Source: Polyodon spathula
Lineage: Eukaryota > Chordata > Actinopteri > Acipenseriformes > Polyodontidae
Assembly (NCBI RefSeq): GCF_017654505.1
Contig: NC_054548.1
Location: 38,651,545 to 38,715,544 of the forward strand
Direction: 5' to 3'
DNA length: 64,000 nucleotides
Shown: positions 12,701 through 24,725 of the stretch, in pieces
Position numbering within the stretch: position 1 is the stretch's first letter
Layout of the letters: each line of letters starts with the position of its first letter
Notes under the pieces: model-generated
Seen by the model: only the letters and a program-made list of their open reading frames with translations
Databases searched by the model: none
What the model was told of the DNA's origin: nothing
Made by a program: the position numbers and the translations under genes

Positions 12701-14317
12701 GCCAGGTGGCATTTCCTAAATAAATTTCCTGTGGATTATAGTCCGTATGTTAATGCCTTGTACAATAGCCACCCCCCATTGTTATCACTTAATTAACGTT
12801 AAAACAGCTCACGGTTTCCGTCACATCTCATATTAGTTCCAAACAGCTCTGAGTTGTTTTTAGACATTTCCTTAAAAAAGACAAACTAATCTGAATGGTT
12901 TTCTCTATGCCTCCAACTCCATCTACACAATCATCATACAACATACAAGAACTGTTAAGAAGTAAAACAATGTAAGCAGATAAAAACATTTGGTGGTGTT
13001 AACACTAAGAACAACATAAAACGCAAATGCGCAGCTTTGGGGCTTAAGGGGAGGATGGGGTAGTTTGGGAAGGGTCTGCCTCCCATGGTGGAGTTTACAA
13101 CCACGGCTTATTATTGGTTTGAATGCCCCTGGAGCCCCTGTGTATTGAACAAGGTCCGAATGACTTCTTGTGTTTAAGCAGCTTTAATAAAGTGCCATAG
13201 GCGGCTAAAATGGAACCTATTGCACCTACATCATGTAAGACGATGATGGCAAACAGGTTCCAGTAAAGGATGAGTCTTGTGAACATTTAAAACTACATGT
13301 GGGGACTGTAAACAGACTGGTCTATCAAAGTCCATTTTTGGTGAAGTACAAGGTTATACTGTAGAAGAAAAACAGACACCATATGCACTGCGTTTTACCA
13401 TACAAATTTAATATATTTGCTTTTTAGATAGTGACAAAGCCATTTATACCTCCAGATGTAGATGCACACTCATAATTAAAATATGAACTGGATCAGTTCT
13501 TTAAACTAACATGAAGACAACTTTATAACATTTGTTTTTACTGAGTTTAACTTCCAATTAACTACATTTGATGTTTTGGTCACACTTTACACCTCAACCA
13601 GACTCTTCTCATCCTTCAAAATCACAGTTGAAGAAGAAGTCTCTTAGGTCACAGCACGTTTCACTTGCAGCTAACAAATAGGACAGTTTTCCTACAGCTT
13701 CTGAAGATCAAGCTGTATGCCTCTCTCTAATCATCTAGAGGGCCCTGTCACAATCACAATACATCCTAGGGAATTGCATATTTCAACAAAGGAGGTGCTG
13801 CCTGTGTAGATTTCTTCACAGAGGGGATCAACAGGAAAGATGTCTGCAGGGGATATGCACATCTCCCCAATACTGACTGCAAGCACTTATATAACTATCA
13901 ATATTGCCTCCTAGGTTTTGAGGGTAGATAAAAGTATTGAATTCCGGTTTGAAGAGGTAATAATGGATGATCATCAAAGACATTTCAGCCTAAAGATAGG
14001 ATGAGTTTCTAGATCAAGATCACATACAATAATGAGGTCAGTGAGATGATGAAAACGGCTTCCATGTAGCAAGGCTGTATAAGAGATTATTCACTGCCAG
14101 TTGCAGAAAGCATAGGGATTGCTGATGGCTCTGGTGTTGTCAACATTTGAATAATCTAAATATTATAATTTGGTATTATATATTGGCACATTGAAAACTA
14201 ACTGCTGTTTTAAACAATATAAAAAAAAAAACAGATTATGTTTTTTAAATTAACTGTTATATACAAAGACTAGCTTTCAAGACCTCAAAAGACCTCTATT
14301 GTGTTACTACAAAGCCG
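9791..14317. other. AT-rich noncoding stretch
   Basis: About 4.5 kb without a recognisable gene. It contains a small TA run (11426-11448), a short hairpin around 11371-11395 (TACCCAGGTACCCTGGTTGGGTA), and otherwise single-copy-looking DNA. No open frame with believable protein character was found. Confidence 0.45.
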
Positions 14318-15160
14318 TAACAAGGCATTTTAGCACCTGGGGCAGGCAATCATATTTGTGCCCCCCTCCTGTTTTTTTTCTTTCTTTTTGGGTGCTAAGA
14401 CTTAGGATGGTATATTTGCTCACTTTTCATAGTTTCGATTAACTTATTATTGTTTCCAAACCTCTCCTTTAACATGTTTGAAGGGAACAAGATATTACAT
14501 ATATAGATTTCCTGCCTCTACGATTATATTCAATCCTCGCATTTTCAGTACTAATCAATGATAATGAGTTTATTTTACGTATGATAATTTTTTGTTAGTC
14601 AGGACTGGAGTTAAATTTTTCGACTCCACAGTAAAAGCTAAGGCAGAGGTCAAGCTATGGGCCTCATTCACTAAGCAGTGGTAAAATGACTAGAATTACC
14701 ACGTGGCAGGGGGAAGCCACACCGTGAGCAAAAATGAAGCAGCTAAATCATTCATTTGCAAGTTGTCACATCGCTCGAATATGCACAAGGTTTACACACA
14801 CTCTATTATAGTCTATAAGGGCGCTTGAAAGAAACAGTAAGTACGGTTCTGAGTTTGTCACAATGAATGTAGGAGAATGGGGGTGGGGAGGTTCTTGCTT
14901 GACCCAAAGACTCACATGTAAGGCTTGTATGATCTGTGCTCAATCTGCATCTAGATATTACTTCCTCCTCACACAGCCCTAGTACTAGCATGGTCCAAAA
15001 TACTCTCCCTGACTCTTCTCGCTCTTCTATGCAGCTCTTCTGCTGGTTCTGTGACACCGCCTGGTTTCTGGTTTCAATAAGCACGCTGGTTCTGGTACCT
15101 TTAATGCACGCTGAGGCACCTAATAAAGTTAGCACCCTTAAGTGAATATTATTTGCATAT
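14318..15160. repeat. Possible degraded DNA-transposon remnants
   Basis: Two starts resemble terminal sequences of nonautonomous DNA elements: the GTAACAAGGCATTTTAGCAC block at 14328 and GGGCCTCATTCACTAAGCAG at 14659. A weak inverted counterpart of the second lies near 15137-15150 (CCCTTAAGTGAAT). No coding capacity or clear target duplication is visible, and the assignment rests on style alone. Confidence 0.2.
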
Positions 15161-15310
15161 CAGATACTTCCCTTGCAGTATTTTTGCTGTAGTACATACC
15201 TAGATTTTGTGTTTCTTTATACATACAGATTTTAATGCATTATAAGAGCAATGTAACTGTCACATAAACTTGTATTATAATGGTGCTTTTAAAAATAGCA
15301 AATGGGTGGT

Positions 15311-15990
15311 TGTGACAGAGATCGAATGATTCTTGGTGTTAGATCTCCTTCCCGACCTGAAAGGGTGCTAAGTAAAGGAAACAGAGTATCCTGGACTGGA
15401 TGGCCCAACTGTTCATTCCCAGGGTTAGGCGGAAGTTGGCCATCTAGAAAGGGGACGAGCTACGGTACACTAAATCATTGACCCAGAAGGTTAATGGTGT
15501 GGCATCTGCGGATTGGAGGAACGGTTGCACTCGTTAACCAAGGGGTCATGATGTGATGTGATCTGTTCCCTGCTATGGTTAAGCTGAAACCTGAAGGACC
15601 AGTAATGTTGTTATAGAGAACCATGAGTGTTTTGTCTGTCTGTCTAAAACTTCTGTTATTGTTCAAATCATTGTTCACCAGACTAGACGGCCAACATGAT
15701 CCGGAGCTGTCGCCCACGGACAGCAGTAAACCTGGACAACACTGCACTACTTGTTCACCATTGTTTCACGTAATAAATTGTACTTCACACACTCACTTTG
15801 GACTTGTTTCACCATGTTTGTGTCTAGTTGTGTTTGCGGGACTGCAAATCTTTATTATTACTGTTCAATACACATAGCTGTGTATTGCAAGCTCTTTATT
15901 ATTTGCTGCCAGCAAAGAAACAGCAGTGTGGGCCATGTACGTAGCTCACAGTATTTAATTGTGACTTTTAATTGCAAAAAGATAAGATTA
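15311..15990 (+). mobile_element. LTR-like sequence, right end unresolved
   Basis: It starts with TGTGACAGAG, a typical TG.. LTR start. The block is richer in GC than its surroundings and carries AATAAA at about 15771, followed by a T-rich and GT-rich tail. These features suit a solo LTR of a Gypsy or ERV-type element. I did not find a matching target duplication, so the right boundary (somewhere between 15875 and 16005) is a guess. No internal gag or pol is attached. Confidence 0.35.
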
Positions 15991-16108
15991 ATAAGTTATG
16001 TCACATTCTAGGGTAATACATTGGTCATTTAAAAAGAATATTGAAATCAAGGAATAGTAAAGTTGGGTTTTTTCATCAATGTATAATTGCATATGTTTCA
16101 TGTAGCTC

Positions 16109-16524
16109 TGTGGCAGAGAACAGCTCTGCCCTTTAGAAATTGCCAGGGATGGGGTTAAATTCCCCTACCTGCCTGGGTTTATTATGTTCAGGTGGCTGGG
16201 GTTGATTAGTTGATTAGCTTAATTAATTAACAATCAATCAGCGCCCAGCCACCTGACATAAAAGGAGGCTTCTGCTTCTTATTAGGAGGAGGGAGCTGAG
16301 GAAGCAGGTTGGTGTTTGTGGTTTTGAAATTTTCTAAATCCAGTGAAGGCATTGCCCAGCTGGAAACCTTTATTTTTGTGAGTTTTGCTTTTTGCTTTAT
16401 TTGTGTTTAAATATCTGTTATTTTGCCCTTGTGCACTTTTATTTTGTGTTAATTTATAATAAAAGTATATTTTTTTGAACTGCAGTCTGTCTCTGGGCCT
16501 CTATCCACTCACCAGCCTGTCACA
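16109..16524 (+). mobile_element. Solo LTR with perfect 5-bp target duplication
   Basis: The 416-bp unit starts TGTGGCAGAG and ends CCTGTCACA. It is flanked by AGCTC on both sides (16104-16108 and 16525-16529), the 5-bp duplication expected of retroviral-type integration. A TATA-like CATAAAAGG is at 16257-16265 and AATAAAAG lies near 16458. A T-rich R region and a U5 starting CTGCAGTCTGTCTC follow. A strong hairpin (16182-16200 with 16244-16261) abuts the TATA box. No internal region is present, so the provirus recombined to a single LTR. It is related in U5 to the units at 27.0 and 43.2 kb. Confidence 0.85.
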
Positions 16525-16529
16525 AGCTC

Positions 16530-17073
16530 ATATAATGAAGAAATGAACAACTAACTTGCAGACATTGTAACAGCACCAGCATTTCTCTAAATAACTTCTG
16601 CTAATCAGCCATTGCAAGTTGTGTACACGAATCACAAGGGGACAGGGGACAAATAATGTAATATTGTCAAAAACTTGTCCTTTGAAGTTCTGACAATATT
16701 TGTTCACTAATTTATGATTTTGTCTGCATTAACGTCATACCCTAATGTTCAAAAACCCCCAAAAAATAAAAAAAATTGGCTGAACGGCGATAATAATAGT
16801 AATTTGTGCAGAACAAGTTTTCTACATTGTGTGCGCGGCAGATCCTTACGTACGGGTCATCACGCCTGCCGTGCGCAAAAGGTCAGGTATTATTGGAGGT
16901 TAGCAACTTTTTCAAAAATGTATCACCATAAAGCTGGCTCTCAAAACCAGAAAGAGAAAAGGGAGAGAGAAAAAAAAGAATATGAACTGAGCAGCTTCTT
17001 AAGTATTTTTAACTCCTACAAATTAAGCTAAAAATTACGTCCTTTCACAAGGAGAATTTAACAGCAGGTCTAA
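16530..17073. other. Noncoding stretch
   Basis: No gene recognised; an open frame of 105 codons at 16714-17031 has low-complexity Lys/Glu-rich sequence at its end and no family resemblance. Confidence 0.4.
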
Positions 17074-17445
17074 AGCTGCATCCACACTGGACACGAGCAA
17101 AGTCATTGAATGTCAGTCCACAGTAGACATGACTTGGAAACAATCCAAAATGCCTCAGTGCTGCGAAATGCATCACTTGAAAGCCTTCACTACTGGTAAT
17201 AAAATGATTAACTTGTTTTCAGGCGTGATGTATTTTGAGGTGTGTGTTTGATGTGTTTCAAGGGTGCTAACCTTGCTTCTGATTGGTCAGTTTCATTCCA
17301 GTCGCGCAAAAAAAATAAATAAATAGAAACAGGTTCAGCCACGAAAATTTTTCTCAAAGTGACCTCACTCACTGCTGTTGTGAATACTCCCATTTGACTG
17401 CAGTGACTTCAAAATTATTCACTCGCATCCAGTATGCATGCAGCT
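17074..17445. mobile_element. PIF/Harbinger-like MITE with TAA target duplication
   Basis: The ends are inverted: AGCTGCATCCACACTGGA on the left and the complement of AGCTGCATGCATACTGGA on the right, matching at 20 of the first 24 positions. TAA stands directly outside both ends (17071-17073 and 17446-17448). A 3-bp TWA duplication with a nonautonomous 372-bp body fits PIF/Harbinger MITEs. There is no coding sequence. A CCAAT box (GATTGG) lies near 17280. Confidence 0.7.
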
Positions 17446-18019
17446 TAACAGCCTGGACTAAGACAAGGCTTTTTCCCTGTTAGAATCTGACTCACTCACC
17501 ATGGGTCAAAAGACAACTCAGCGACAAAATGTTACGAATGACTTGTGTTACTCAAACGACCCAGATATGTGGCCAGAGAAAAAAACAGACTTACAAATAT
17601 TGTCTAACAAGCATAGTCTATACCACACCTATCTATTAGACACACCTACATCTATTAGAATATTACTGTAACCTAGGGCCATTTTCAAAAATAATCTTTA
17701 ACCCAAATGACAGCAAAACAGCATCATATTCTTAACAACGTTATCCACTTGCAGTGAAGTTCATCAGCTTGACTTAATTCTCAGTTGGTTTCTGGGTAAC
17801 TCCAGTCGTGAGAGATTCATTGAAGGTAAAACAAACTCACAGTGAATATACAGGCTAAGATTAATAAACAACGCAGAACCTTTCAATGACATCAGGGTTT
17901 GTGTACCATTCATTTGTTAAAATAACTAGGTAATTGTTATAACAGCAGACATTTTGGCTTCAGAAGAAAATCATTAATTTTAGTTTTTGCCTGTTTTATG
18001 CCTGCTATAAGAAATTATT

Positions 18020-18039
18020 GGGGGGGGGGGGGGGGGGGG
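18020..18039. repeat. Poly-G tract
   Basis: Twenty consecutive G on the plus strand, a potential quadruplex former and a likely place for length error in the assembly. Confidence 0.95.
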
Positions 18040-18084
18040 TTCATAAGTTTTAGAGTGTAGGGTCATATATTTTAATTGAGAGTC

Positions 18085-18424
18085 TACATCTATGACAAAA
18101 AGTATTGCATCAACATATAGAATTAACACACTTTGCTTCATAAAGTTGAATGAAACCTGCTGAATAATGTAATGGTTCGTTAACATATTGAATTAAATAC
18201 TGCTTTGTCATTTCCCATATACTTAATGAAAAATGGACAAATTGATAAATGTGCCATTTCAAAATCTAACATGAAATACTGTACAATTATTATGGCTTCT
18301 GGTAGACTTGTGAGATATAATGTTGTAGATTCTTTGATTACATGATGTTAAATAAAATATCAAAATTATGTTCATATAATATTTATAGTTTTAATTATGT
18401 CTCAGACTTTTAACCATAGCTGTA
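18085..18424 (+). mobile_element. Tc1/mariner-type MITE, complete copy
   Basis: The left end TACATCTATGACAAAAAGT and the complement of the right end (TACAGCTATGGTTAAAAGT) are similar inverted repeats that begin at TA dinucleotides. The body is AT-rich and noncoding, about 340 bp. A second copy in the opposite orientation occurs at 21388-21617, sharing for example the block GAATGAAACCTGCTGAATAA at 18148. This proves the sequence is a dispersed family. Confidence 0.72.
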
Positions 18425-18531
18425 TATAATGGATCATATGATGAATGTTTACAGTATATATAAATCATTAGGAAACGTATGATTTAAATAGGTTTACTGT
18501 ATTAAACCAAGCTGTGGTTTTCTTAATATGG

Positions 18532-18557
18532 AAAAAAAAAAAAAAAAAAAAAAAAAA
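18532..18557. repeat. Poly-A tract
   Basis: Twenty-six consecutive A. No retroposed body was recognised upstream. Confidence 0.95.
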
Positions 18558-19389
18558 CTAGAAGGGTGTTTATGGGGCAAATCCTGTCAATGTCCACTCA
18601 GCTTGTCCCAGGCTGCTGCATTCAAGCATTAAATTGTAGCTGTTGACATAATGTAACTATAATACACTGACATGACCAAACTAAAATTTCCCAAGCCCTC
18701 TCCTTTTGATCTTCAAAAGGACTGCATATATATTTCTATCCCATTTCCAAAATATAAGACTTGCAATTGACAATGCAGATAAACTGCTGCTACTAGTCAA
18801 ATAAATTACATACTCTATGCTTTTTGAAGTACAGCACTTGAGACAGACCTTTGCTCTCTTGGAAAAACCAAATTAGATGTTTTTAGTGATCACGTGTTTG
18901 TATTTCAAAGATATTTTATTTTAAGTTTTTATATTTTAAGTTTTGTTAACAATTGAATTTGATACTTCCCATATGAAAAATAAAAAAAGTATATATTGCT
19001 GTAGAATATTATAGTATGTAGTATCTTAAATACTATAGTACCTATACTAGGAACTATTGTACCATGTACTGAACAATATGCACTACTAATTTGTGTGTAA
19101 CGTGCAACATTGTGTACAAAGTGTGCTGGATATTTGGTTATATTTCATGAATTATCATCCAAGGTATTTTCAAACTAAAACTAAAAAAAATACCAAATAT
19201 CCAACCCACCTTCCAACAAATCAATCTCACTGCACCCCATATTATAAGATAGTGGGACATTGTTACTTTAATTTTGCTGTTTTAAATATGGGTGATTATT
19301 ATTTAGTAGGCCTTCTTATGATCAATAAAACAATATTAAGCAAAGACATCTGCAGGGTTTGCATCTGTTATTTTACATATTTTTTTTAG

Positions 19390-20330
19390 ACATCTGTACC
19401 ATTGGCTGATCCGTAGGTTTTGGAAAGAGCTGCGCTTTTGACTCTTTGAGGTGTAAAGCTGTATCATTTATGCTCAAGAGGGCACTTCATTCTAATTATC
19501 CAGTGCACTTAGGTGTTGCTGCTTTGCCCCCAATTCCATCTATCTGTTCCTGTCCTTAACTACCTCATAAAAACATCTTTGCACAGATGATGGATGACCA
19601 CACATATAGCACAAGAATATATTACTCTGAGGGTATATGAGACTTCATCCATTTAAAATCTCTACTTCTGTGACAAAATCTATAAACCATGCAAAAGTGG
19701 GTAAAGTGCTTTTTTTTCAAGCATCTCTTCTAGTTTAATAAGGAACTAATATATGTCCCCTCCGAGTGTATGTGCTATGTGCTGTGTGCTTTCAAGGAGG
19801 ATTTAGTTGGCAGATGCCAGGCCTGGTGTTTGCAGGCCTGCCCAATTATAAATTTGACAAGGTGGATGCTGGTTGGAAATGTTAAACTTCTTCATTTAAT
19901 AGGGTCTGTGTATGGTTGACTAAAGGCTTGAAAGACATTTTCGTTGGCATGCAGCATGGCTTTGTTGACTCCAGTGCCCCCTAATCTCTCTCAGACATTC
20001 CTTCAATTCTGCATGATACTGCTCAAACTGGTTGACACACTTTCGGTTTCTCAATATTGGGGGCTTATCTCGCTAAGCTTTTGCTTTATGGCACCCAGCT
20101 CATCCATATGGTGCTGGCAAGCTGTAATGAAATGCTTCAGCTTTGTGGGCCTCTGGTCAGTGAAGAAAGATGAATCCAGTTGCCTAAAACTGCTATTGGA
20201 CAAGCTTGAAATATTTTGTTTAAACTCTTAACATTCAGCCTTGAGCTTCAACCTGATAAACTTGCATTGTATACTTTGAGTTAAACCATGTACCTGCTCA
20301 GCTGATCCTTCTTACTGGTGATTTAAATTG
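19390..20330 (-). pseudogene. Possible decayed coding remnant, unidentified
   Basis: Read on the minus strand, 20320 to about 20070 is open for roughly 80 codons apart from one TAA. The reading is coding-like, with Leu/Lys/Glu/Gln-rich helical character (for example LKHFITACQHHMDELGAIKQ). After a stop near 20060, similar quality continues in other frames (FEQYHAELKECLREIR, then LVNHTQTLLNEEV) towards 19390. Repeated frame changes without intron-like gaps would suit a processed pseudogene or an unrecognised transposon ORF. I do not recognise the family. Chance open frames in AT-rich DNA remain a real alternative. Confidence 0.3.
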
Positions 20331-21387
20331 TTCTTCAGACAGTGAGCAAGAACATAACAAGAGCACATTTTTAACAATGTTTATCAGCTTTAACCAAACA
20401 AGTTACAACAAGTCAGTAAAAGGGTACTTTTGAGTCCACTTGTAGAATACAGACACAGGAGTTGCAGTTGAAATACTGATTAGGTGCCCAAGATTTATTT
20501 ACAAATTCTTCAACTCCTTATTTGCAGTGACAGTGAGTCGTCGCTAGGGCACCAGGAATGGTAGCTCCTCGCACAATATGCTTTCACATGGTCTAGTCAA
20601 ATCACGAGTCAGACAAGCCATACAAGGGCTATGCTCTATCCTCCTACCAAGCAGTTCTGAAACTGGAACACTAATAAAATAGCTGACTACATTTTAACCA
20701 TTTGTATAGTAAGATTACCTTCACTGACCCAAACCAAGCAAATGATTAAACCATGCAGGAGGGATGTTTCAGTGCCACTTGGCTCCTACCAGCTTTCTCA
20801 TCTCGGCAATGAACACTTTATTTTTCTTTAGCTCAATCATATAGAGGGAAGTTTAAAGGCTGCTCGACTCCTACAAGCCTACACAACCCACTACTGAATA
20901 ATTGGCACTGGTTCCTATTATATGCAGTGAATTATTCAATGTAATCTTCAATTATCTCTCAGCTGGCCTGTGTCAACAGTCTGTGTGAGACTCCAACAAG
21001 CAAACTCTGCATTCCTTGCTTAGCTTGTCCACGATGGCCCCTACAGATAGCGCTCACAGCTGAAATTATCCATTCATTCCATTCAGATTTTTCCCTTATC
21101 ACACAATCACATTTATCTTAGTTTAACTATAAAGAAGATTACTAACATCATTATCTATTTTATTTTTTTTAATGGTTTGTTGATATCTACAAACCTATTT
21201 ATGAACTAATAAGAAAAGACAGCTAAAACTGTTAAGCATACTGTACAGTTTATTCCTACTTCAGAATAGAAACCAGATGTTTGTTTAGCAAAGGACATCA
21301 GTTTTTATTTTGTTATATCTTTCTGTTTGGTTATATATATTAACACAAAATGAACAGACAGACATCACTTTTGAGACTTCGGGGGTC
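20331..21387. other. Noncoding stretch, possibly an old minus-strand LTR
   Basis: The segment 20440-21060 is less AT-rich than its flanks and, on the minus strand, has AATAAA-type signals near 20505 and 20823. That recalls LTR structure, but no TG..CA ends or target duplication could be paired. No gene is seen. Confidence 0.25.
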
Positions 21388-21617
21388 TACAGCCATAGCC
21401 AAAAGTTTTGCATCACCTAGAATTTTAGGATTGAGAAATGATTAACAAAAAAACTATATTAACATAATTTAGATCTTTAATTTAACATCATATAATCAAA
21501 TAAACTATAAAATGATATTGCCAAAATCTACCGGAAGCCATAATAATAGTACAGTATTTATTTAAAGCGTTATGTAATTCAATATGTTAATGCAACATTA
21601 TTCAGCAGGTTTCATTC
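21388..21617 (-). mobile_element. Tc1/mariner-type MITE, truncated copy
   Basis: This is the inverted counterpart of the 18085-18424 MITE. The terminal sequence TACAGCCATAGCCAAAAGTT lies at 21388, and shared internal blocks run to TTCAGCAGGTTTCATTC at 21601-21617. Homology stops about where the LINE sequence begins, and the missing end is not found beyond the LINE. Confidence 0.7.
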
Positions 21618-21620
21618 GCA

Positions 21621-22628
21621 GTTGGGATTCAAGGAAACACATGTACATGGATTAGGGAGTGGTTAACATGTAGAAAACAGAAAGTACTTATTAGAGGAAA
21701 AACCTCAGAATGGAGTGTGGTAACCAATGGTGTACCACAGGGATCAGTATTAGGTCCTCTGCTATTCCTAATCTACATTAATGATTTAGATTCTGGTATA
21801 GTAAGCAAACTTGTTAAATTTGCAGATGACACAAAAGTAGGAGGAGTGGCAAACACTGTTGCAGCAGCAAAGGTCATTCAAAATGATCTAGACAAGATTC
21901 AGAACTGGGCAGACACATGGCAAATGACATTTAATAAAGAAAAGTGTAAGGTACTGCACGCAGGAAATAAAAATGTACATTATAAATATCATATGGGAGA
22001 TACTGAAATTGGAGAAGGAATCTATGAAAAAGACCTAGGAGTTTTTGTTGACTCAGAAATGTCTTCATCTAGACAATGTGGGGAAGCTATAAAAAAGGCT
22101 AACAAGATGCTCGGATACATTGTGAAAGGTGTTGAATTTAAATCAAGGGAAGTAATGTTAAAACTGTACAATGCACTAGTAAGACCCCATCTTGAATATT
22201 GTGTGCAGTTCTGGTCACCTCGCTATAAAAAAGATATTGCTGCTCTAGAAAGAGTGCAAAGAAGAGCGACCAGAAGAAGTATTCCGGGCTTAAAAGGCAT
22301 GTCATATGCAGACAGGCTAAAAGAATTGAATCTGTTCAGTCTTGAACAAAAAAGACTACGTGGCGACCTAATTCAAGCATTCAAAATTCTAAAAGGTATT
22401 GACAGTGTCGACCCAAGGGACTTTTTCAGCCTGAAAAAAGAAACAAGGACCAGGGGTCACAAATGGAGATTAGACAAAGGGGCATTCAGAACAGAAAATA
22501 GGAGGCACTTTTTTACACAGAGAATTGTGAGGGTCTGGAATCAACTCCCCAGTAATGTTGTTGAAGCTGACACCCTGGGATCCTTCAAGAAGCTGCTTGA
22601 TGAGATTTTGGGATCAATAAGCTATTAA
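21621..22628 (+). CDS. LINE reverse transcriptase, C-terminal part
   Basis: This enzyme reverse-transcribes LINE RNA at the nicked target. The frame is open without interruption from 21621 (no start codon; the 5' end is truncated) to TAA at 22626-22628, about 335 codons. The visible RT blocks are NGVPQGSVLGPLLFLIYIND and then FADDTK, the catalytic box with its two Asp residues (residues 35-38 counted from 21717). Next come the thumb-like region WADTWQMTFNKEKCKVLH and the C-terminal block RPHLEYCVQFWSP with ALERVQRRATR. The end carries FFTQRIVRVWNQLPSNVV, typical of CR1/jockey-type ORF2 tails. The endonuclease domain and the N-terminal RT motifs are absent, so the copy cannot move by itself. 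Confidence 0.88.
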   Translation, partial: VGIQGNTCTWIREWLTCRKQKVLIRGKTSEWSVVTNGVPQGSVLGPLLFLIYINDLDSGIVSKLVKFADDTKVGGVANTVAAAKVIQNDLDKIQNWADTWQMTFNKEKCKVLHAGNKNVHYKYHMGDTEIGEGIYEKDLGVFVDSEMSSSRQCGEAIKKANKMLGYIVKGVEFKSREVMLKLYNALVRPHLEYCVQFWSPRYKKDIAALERVQRRATRRSIPGLKGMSYADRLKELNLFSLEQKRLRGDLIQAFKILKGIDSVDPRDFFSLKKETRTRGHKWRLDKGAFRTENRRHFFTQRIVRVWNQLPSNVVEADTLGSFKKLLDEILGSISY

Positions 22629-22698
22629 CAACCAAACGAACAAGATGGGCCGAATGGCCTCCTCTCGTTTGTAAACTTTCTTATGTTCTTATGTTCTT
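21621..22698 (+). mobile_element. CR1-like LINE, 5'-truncated
   Basis: The segment holds the 3' part of a LINE reverse-transcriptase ORF, a short 3' UTR containing GGCCGAATGGCCTCCTCTCG, and a terminal run of TTATGTTC-type 8-mers at 22681-22698. Short 8-bp 3' repeats instead of poly-A are characteristic of the CR1 clade. Severe 5' truncation is usual for such insertions. Conservation of the reading frame suggests it is younger than most elements here. Confidence 0.88.
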
Positions 22699-24725
22699 AA
22701 TAAATTAATCAGTCTTTTGAGGCAAAGCCCATAAACAAATTGCAAAGGTTTTCAATTGTTTGTCTAATCAACGTATAAAGAGTTGTTTCCATGAAAAATG
22801 AGCACATTCAAGGTAAATTCTTAATGAAAATTGTCCTTTTGATAATATCAAGTTACCAAGCATCATCAGTTCTCAACTATAATAACAATGGATCATTGTC
22901 TGTACTCCTGGTCTATGAATAGATAAGTGCTTCATCAGTTTATCACTTATGTTTCATGTATTCAATATTTAGTAAACAACCCCATTGTAAATTACCATTT
23001 AGCCATTAGAAAAAAGGACAATTTATCAAATTGATAAACCAGAGGTTTATGGATCACCTCCTGTATTGCTGTTTTTATAAGAAAGTTTCCTACATTTTGC
23101 ATTCTTAAATAATTAAAAACATGAATTCCCAAACCATGAAAAATTCATCTTAGCATTATGTATTATTAATCAATTTAATTTGAGGCATTCTGGAAGATTC
23201 ATCTTTCACATATTTTGCTGAAGATATTCAGACAAGACAGAGATGGTTAGTTTTGCAAATAGCTAATCTGGGGCTCTCTATCTGATTAAAAAGTAAGCCC
23301 TACAGTGTCAATTATATACTATCAGAATACTGCAAATCCAGTTTATAACATGTAGCTGAACTGGGACGTTGTATTGAAAAAGGTTTAATTCAGGAGTTTA
23401 ATACATAAGGAATTTAAGATCTTCAACGATTTGATGCATGTTCTGTAGTAATAACATGTCCACATCTTTAACCTGAGAAAGAACAAAAAACAGTCATAAA
23501 ACCAGTATTTAACTGGTAAAATTCCCAGCATTCAGTCTTCGTGTCTTTTTGCAGTAACTAGAACACTCAATTCCAGAGAAGTGGTATGTTTGGCTGACTG
23601 GCCAGTTTGTAAGTGTGGTGTTGGTAACTGAGATTCTTTTGTACAGTGAAACCCCTGATTCATGACAATATCTGCAGAGGCGGATATATTTAATAAGGTA
23701 GGCCTGTGAGGTCCAAAGACCCAACAGTAAATTACTGATACCCCATGAAAAAGGAGCTTTGTATGCTCAATACAGTACAGCGGTTTTGAAATGTTTATCA
23801 GTTGTCTGATTAATTATGAGGTCTGTCACATGTCTTCTACACTTATAGTATATACTTTGTCTAGTATACTATATGAAAAAGCCCTTCAAAGGAAATTCAA
23901 TTATTTATGGGGAACTAAGGAGCACAGTCCCGCAAGGTTTAAAACGCTAAGCTGACTTGATCCACAGCTTTTAAGCTCCTGTAGGACTCAGAGGAAAATC
24001 ACATTGTGAAATATTATGCAGACCTTTTTTTTTTTCAAATATCTATACAACACTGGATCTAAACGATATTGGTATGCACACCCTGGTAAATAAACTTGGA
24101 ATAAAGCATGAAAAATAAAATAAAAGTTATTGCAGAGTATCTCTGGCCTAAGAAATATAAATGGTATCTTCCCATAATGCAGTATTTACTATCCAGCAGT
24201 GCCAGTCTAAATATAGCATGTCCACTATTATTATAATGGAAATATTACATATATATGATGAAGGCAGGGATTAATCACATCTCACTATGGGGCTGCTTAC
24301 ACAGCATGCCAAAGAGGATTGTGCTTGGTGGAAATATCACAGTATGAAAGTTTTATGATACAATTGGTTTAGAACTATGTTGAGAATAATGATGTCTATT
24401 AATACTTGTTGTATGATTTACTAAATGTATGATCTTTGCATTTCAGAGGAATGATTTAGTATTGAAGTGTCCCCAGGCTACTAAATATCTGACTTGATTT
24501 GCATCACAGTTATGTAATAAAATTAAGTTAATCCCAGTATTAGGGTGTCTTAACAATTGTAACCTACTTCTACTGTTAAAATTATTAGAGGAAAGTCCAT
24601 AAATATGAACAGTAAAAATGTTGGACTGATCTTGTCAAAATGTTTGGTTGTTTAAAACAAAATCTCAGTATGAATATGATAACAACCCTCAGCTCTCTGT
24701 GTATGGCTGTTATGGACAGACGCTA
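22699..24725. other. AT-rich noncoding stretch
   Basis: About 2 kb of AT-rich DNA with no recognisable gene or repeat; open frames are short and unconvincing. Confidence 0.45.
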
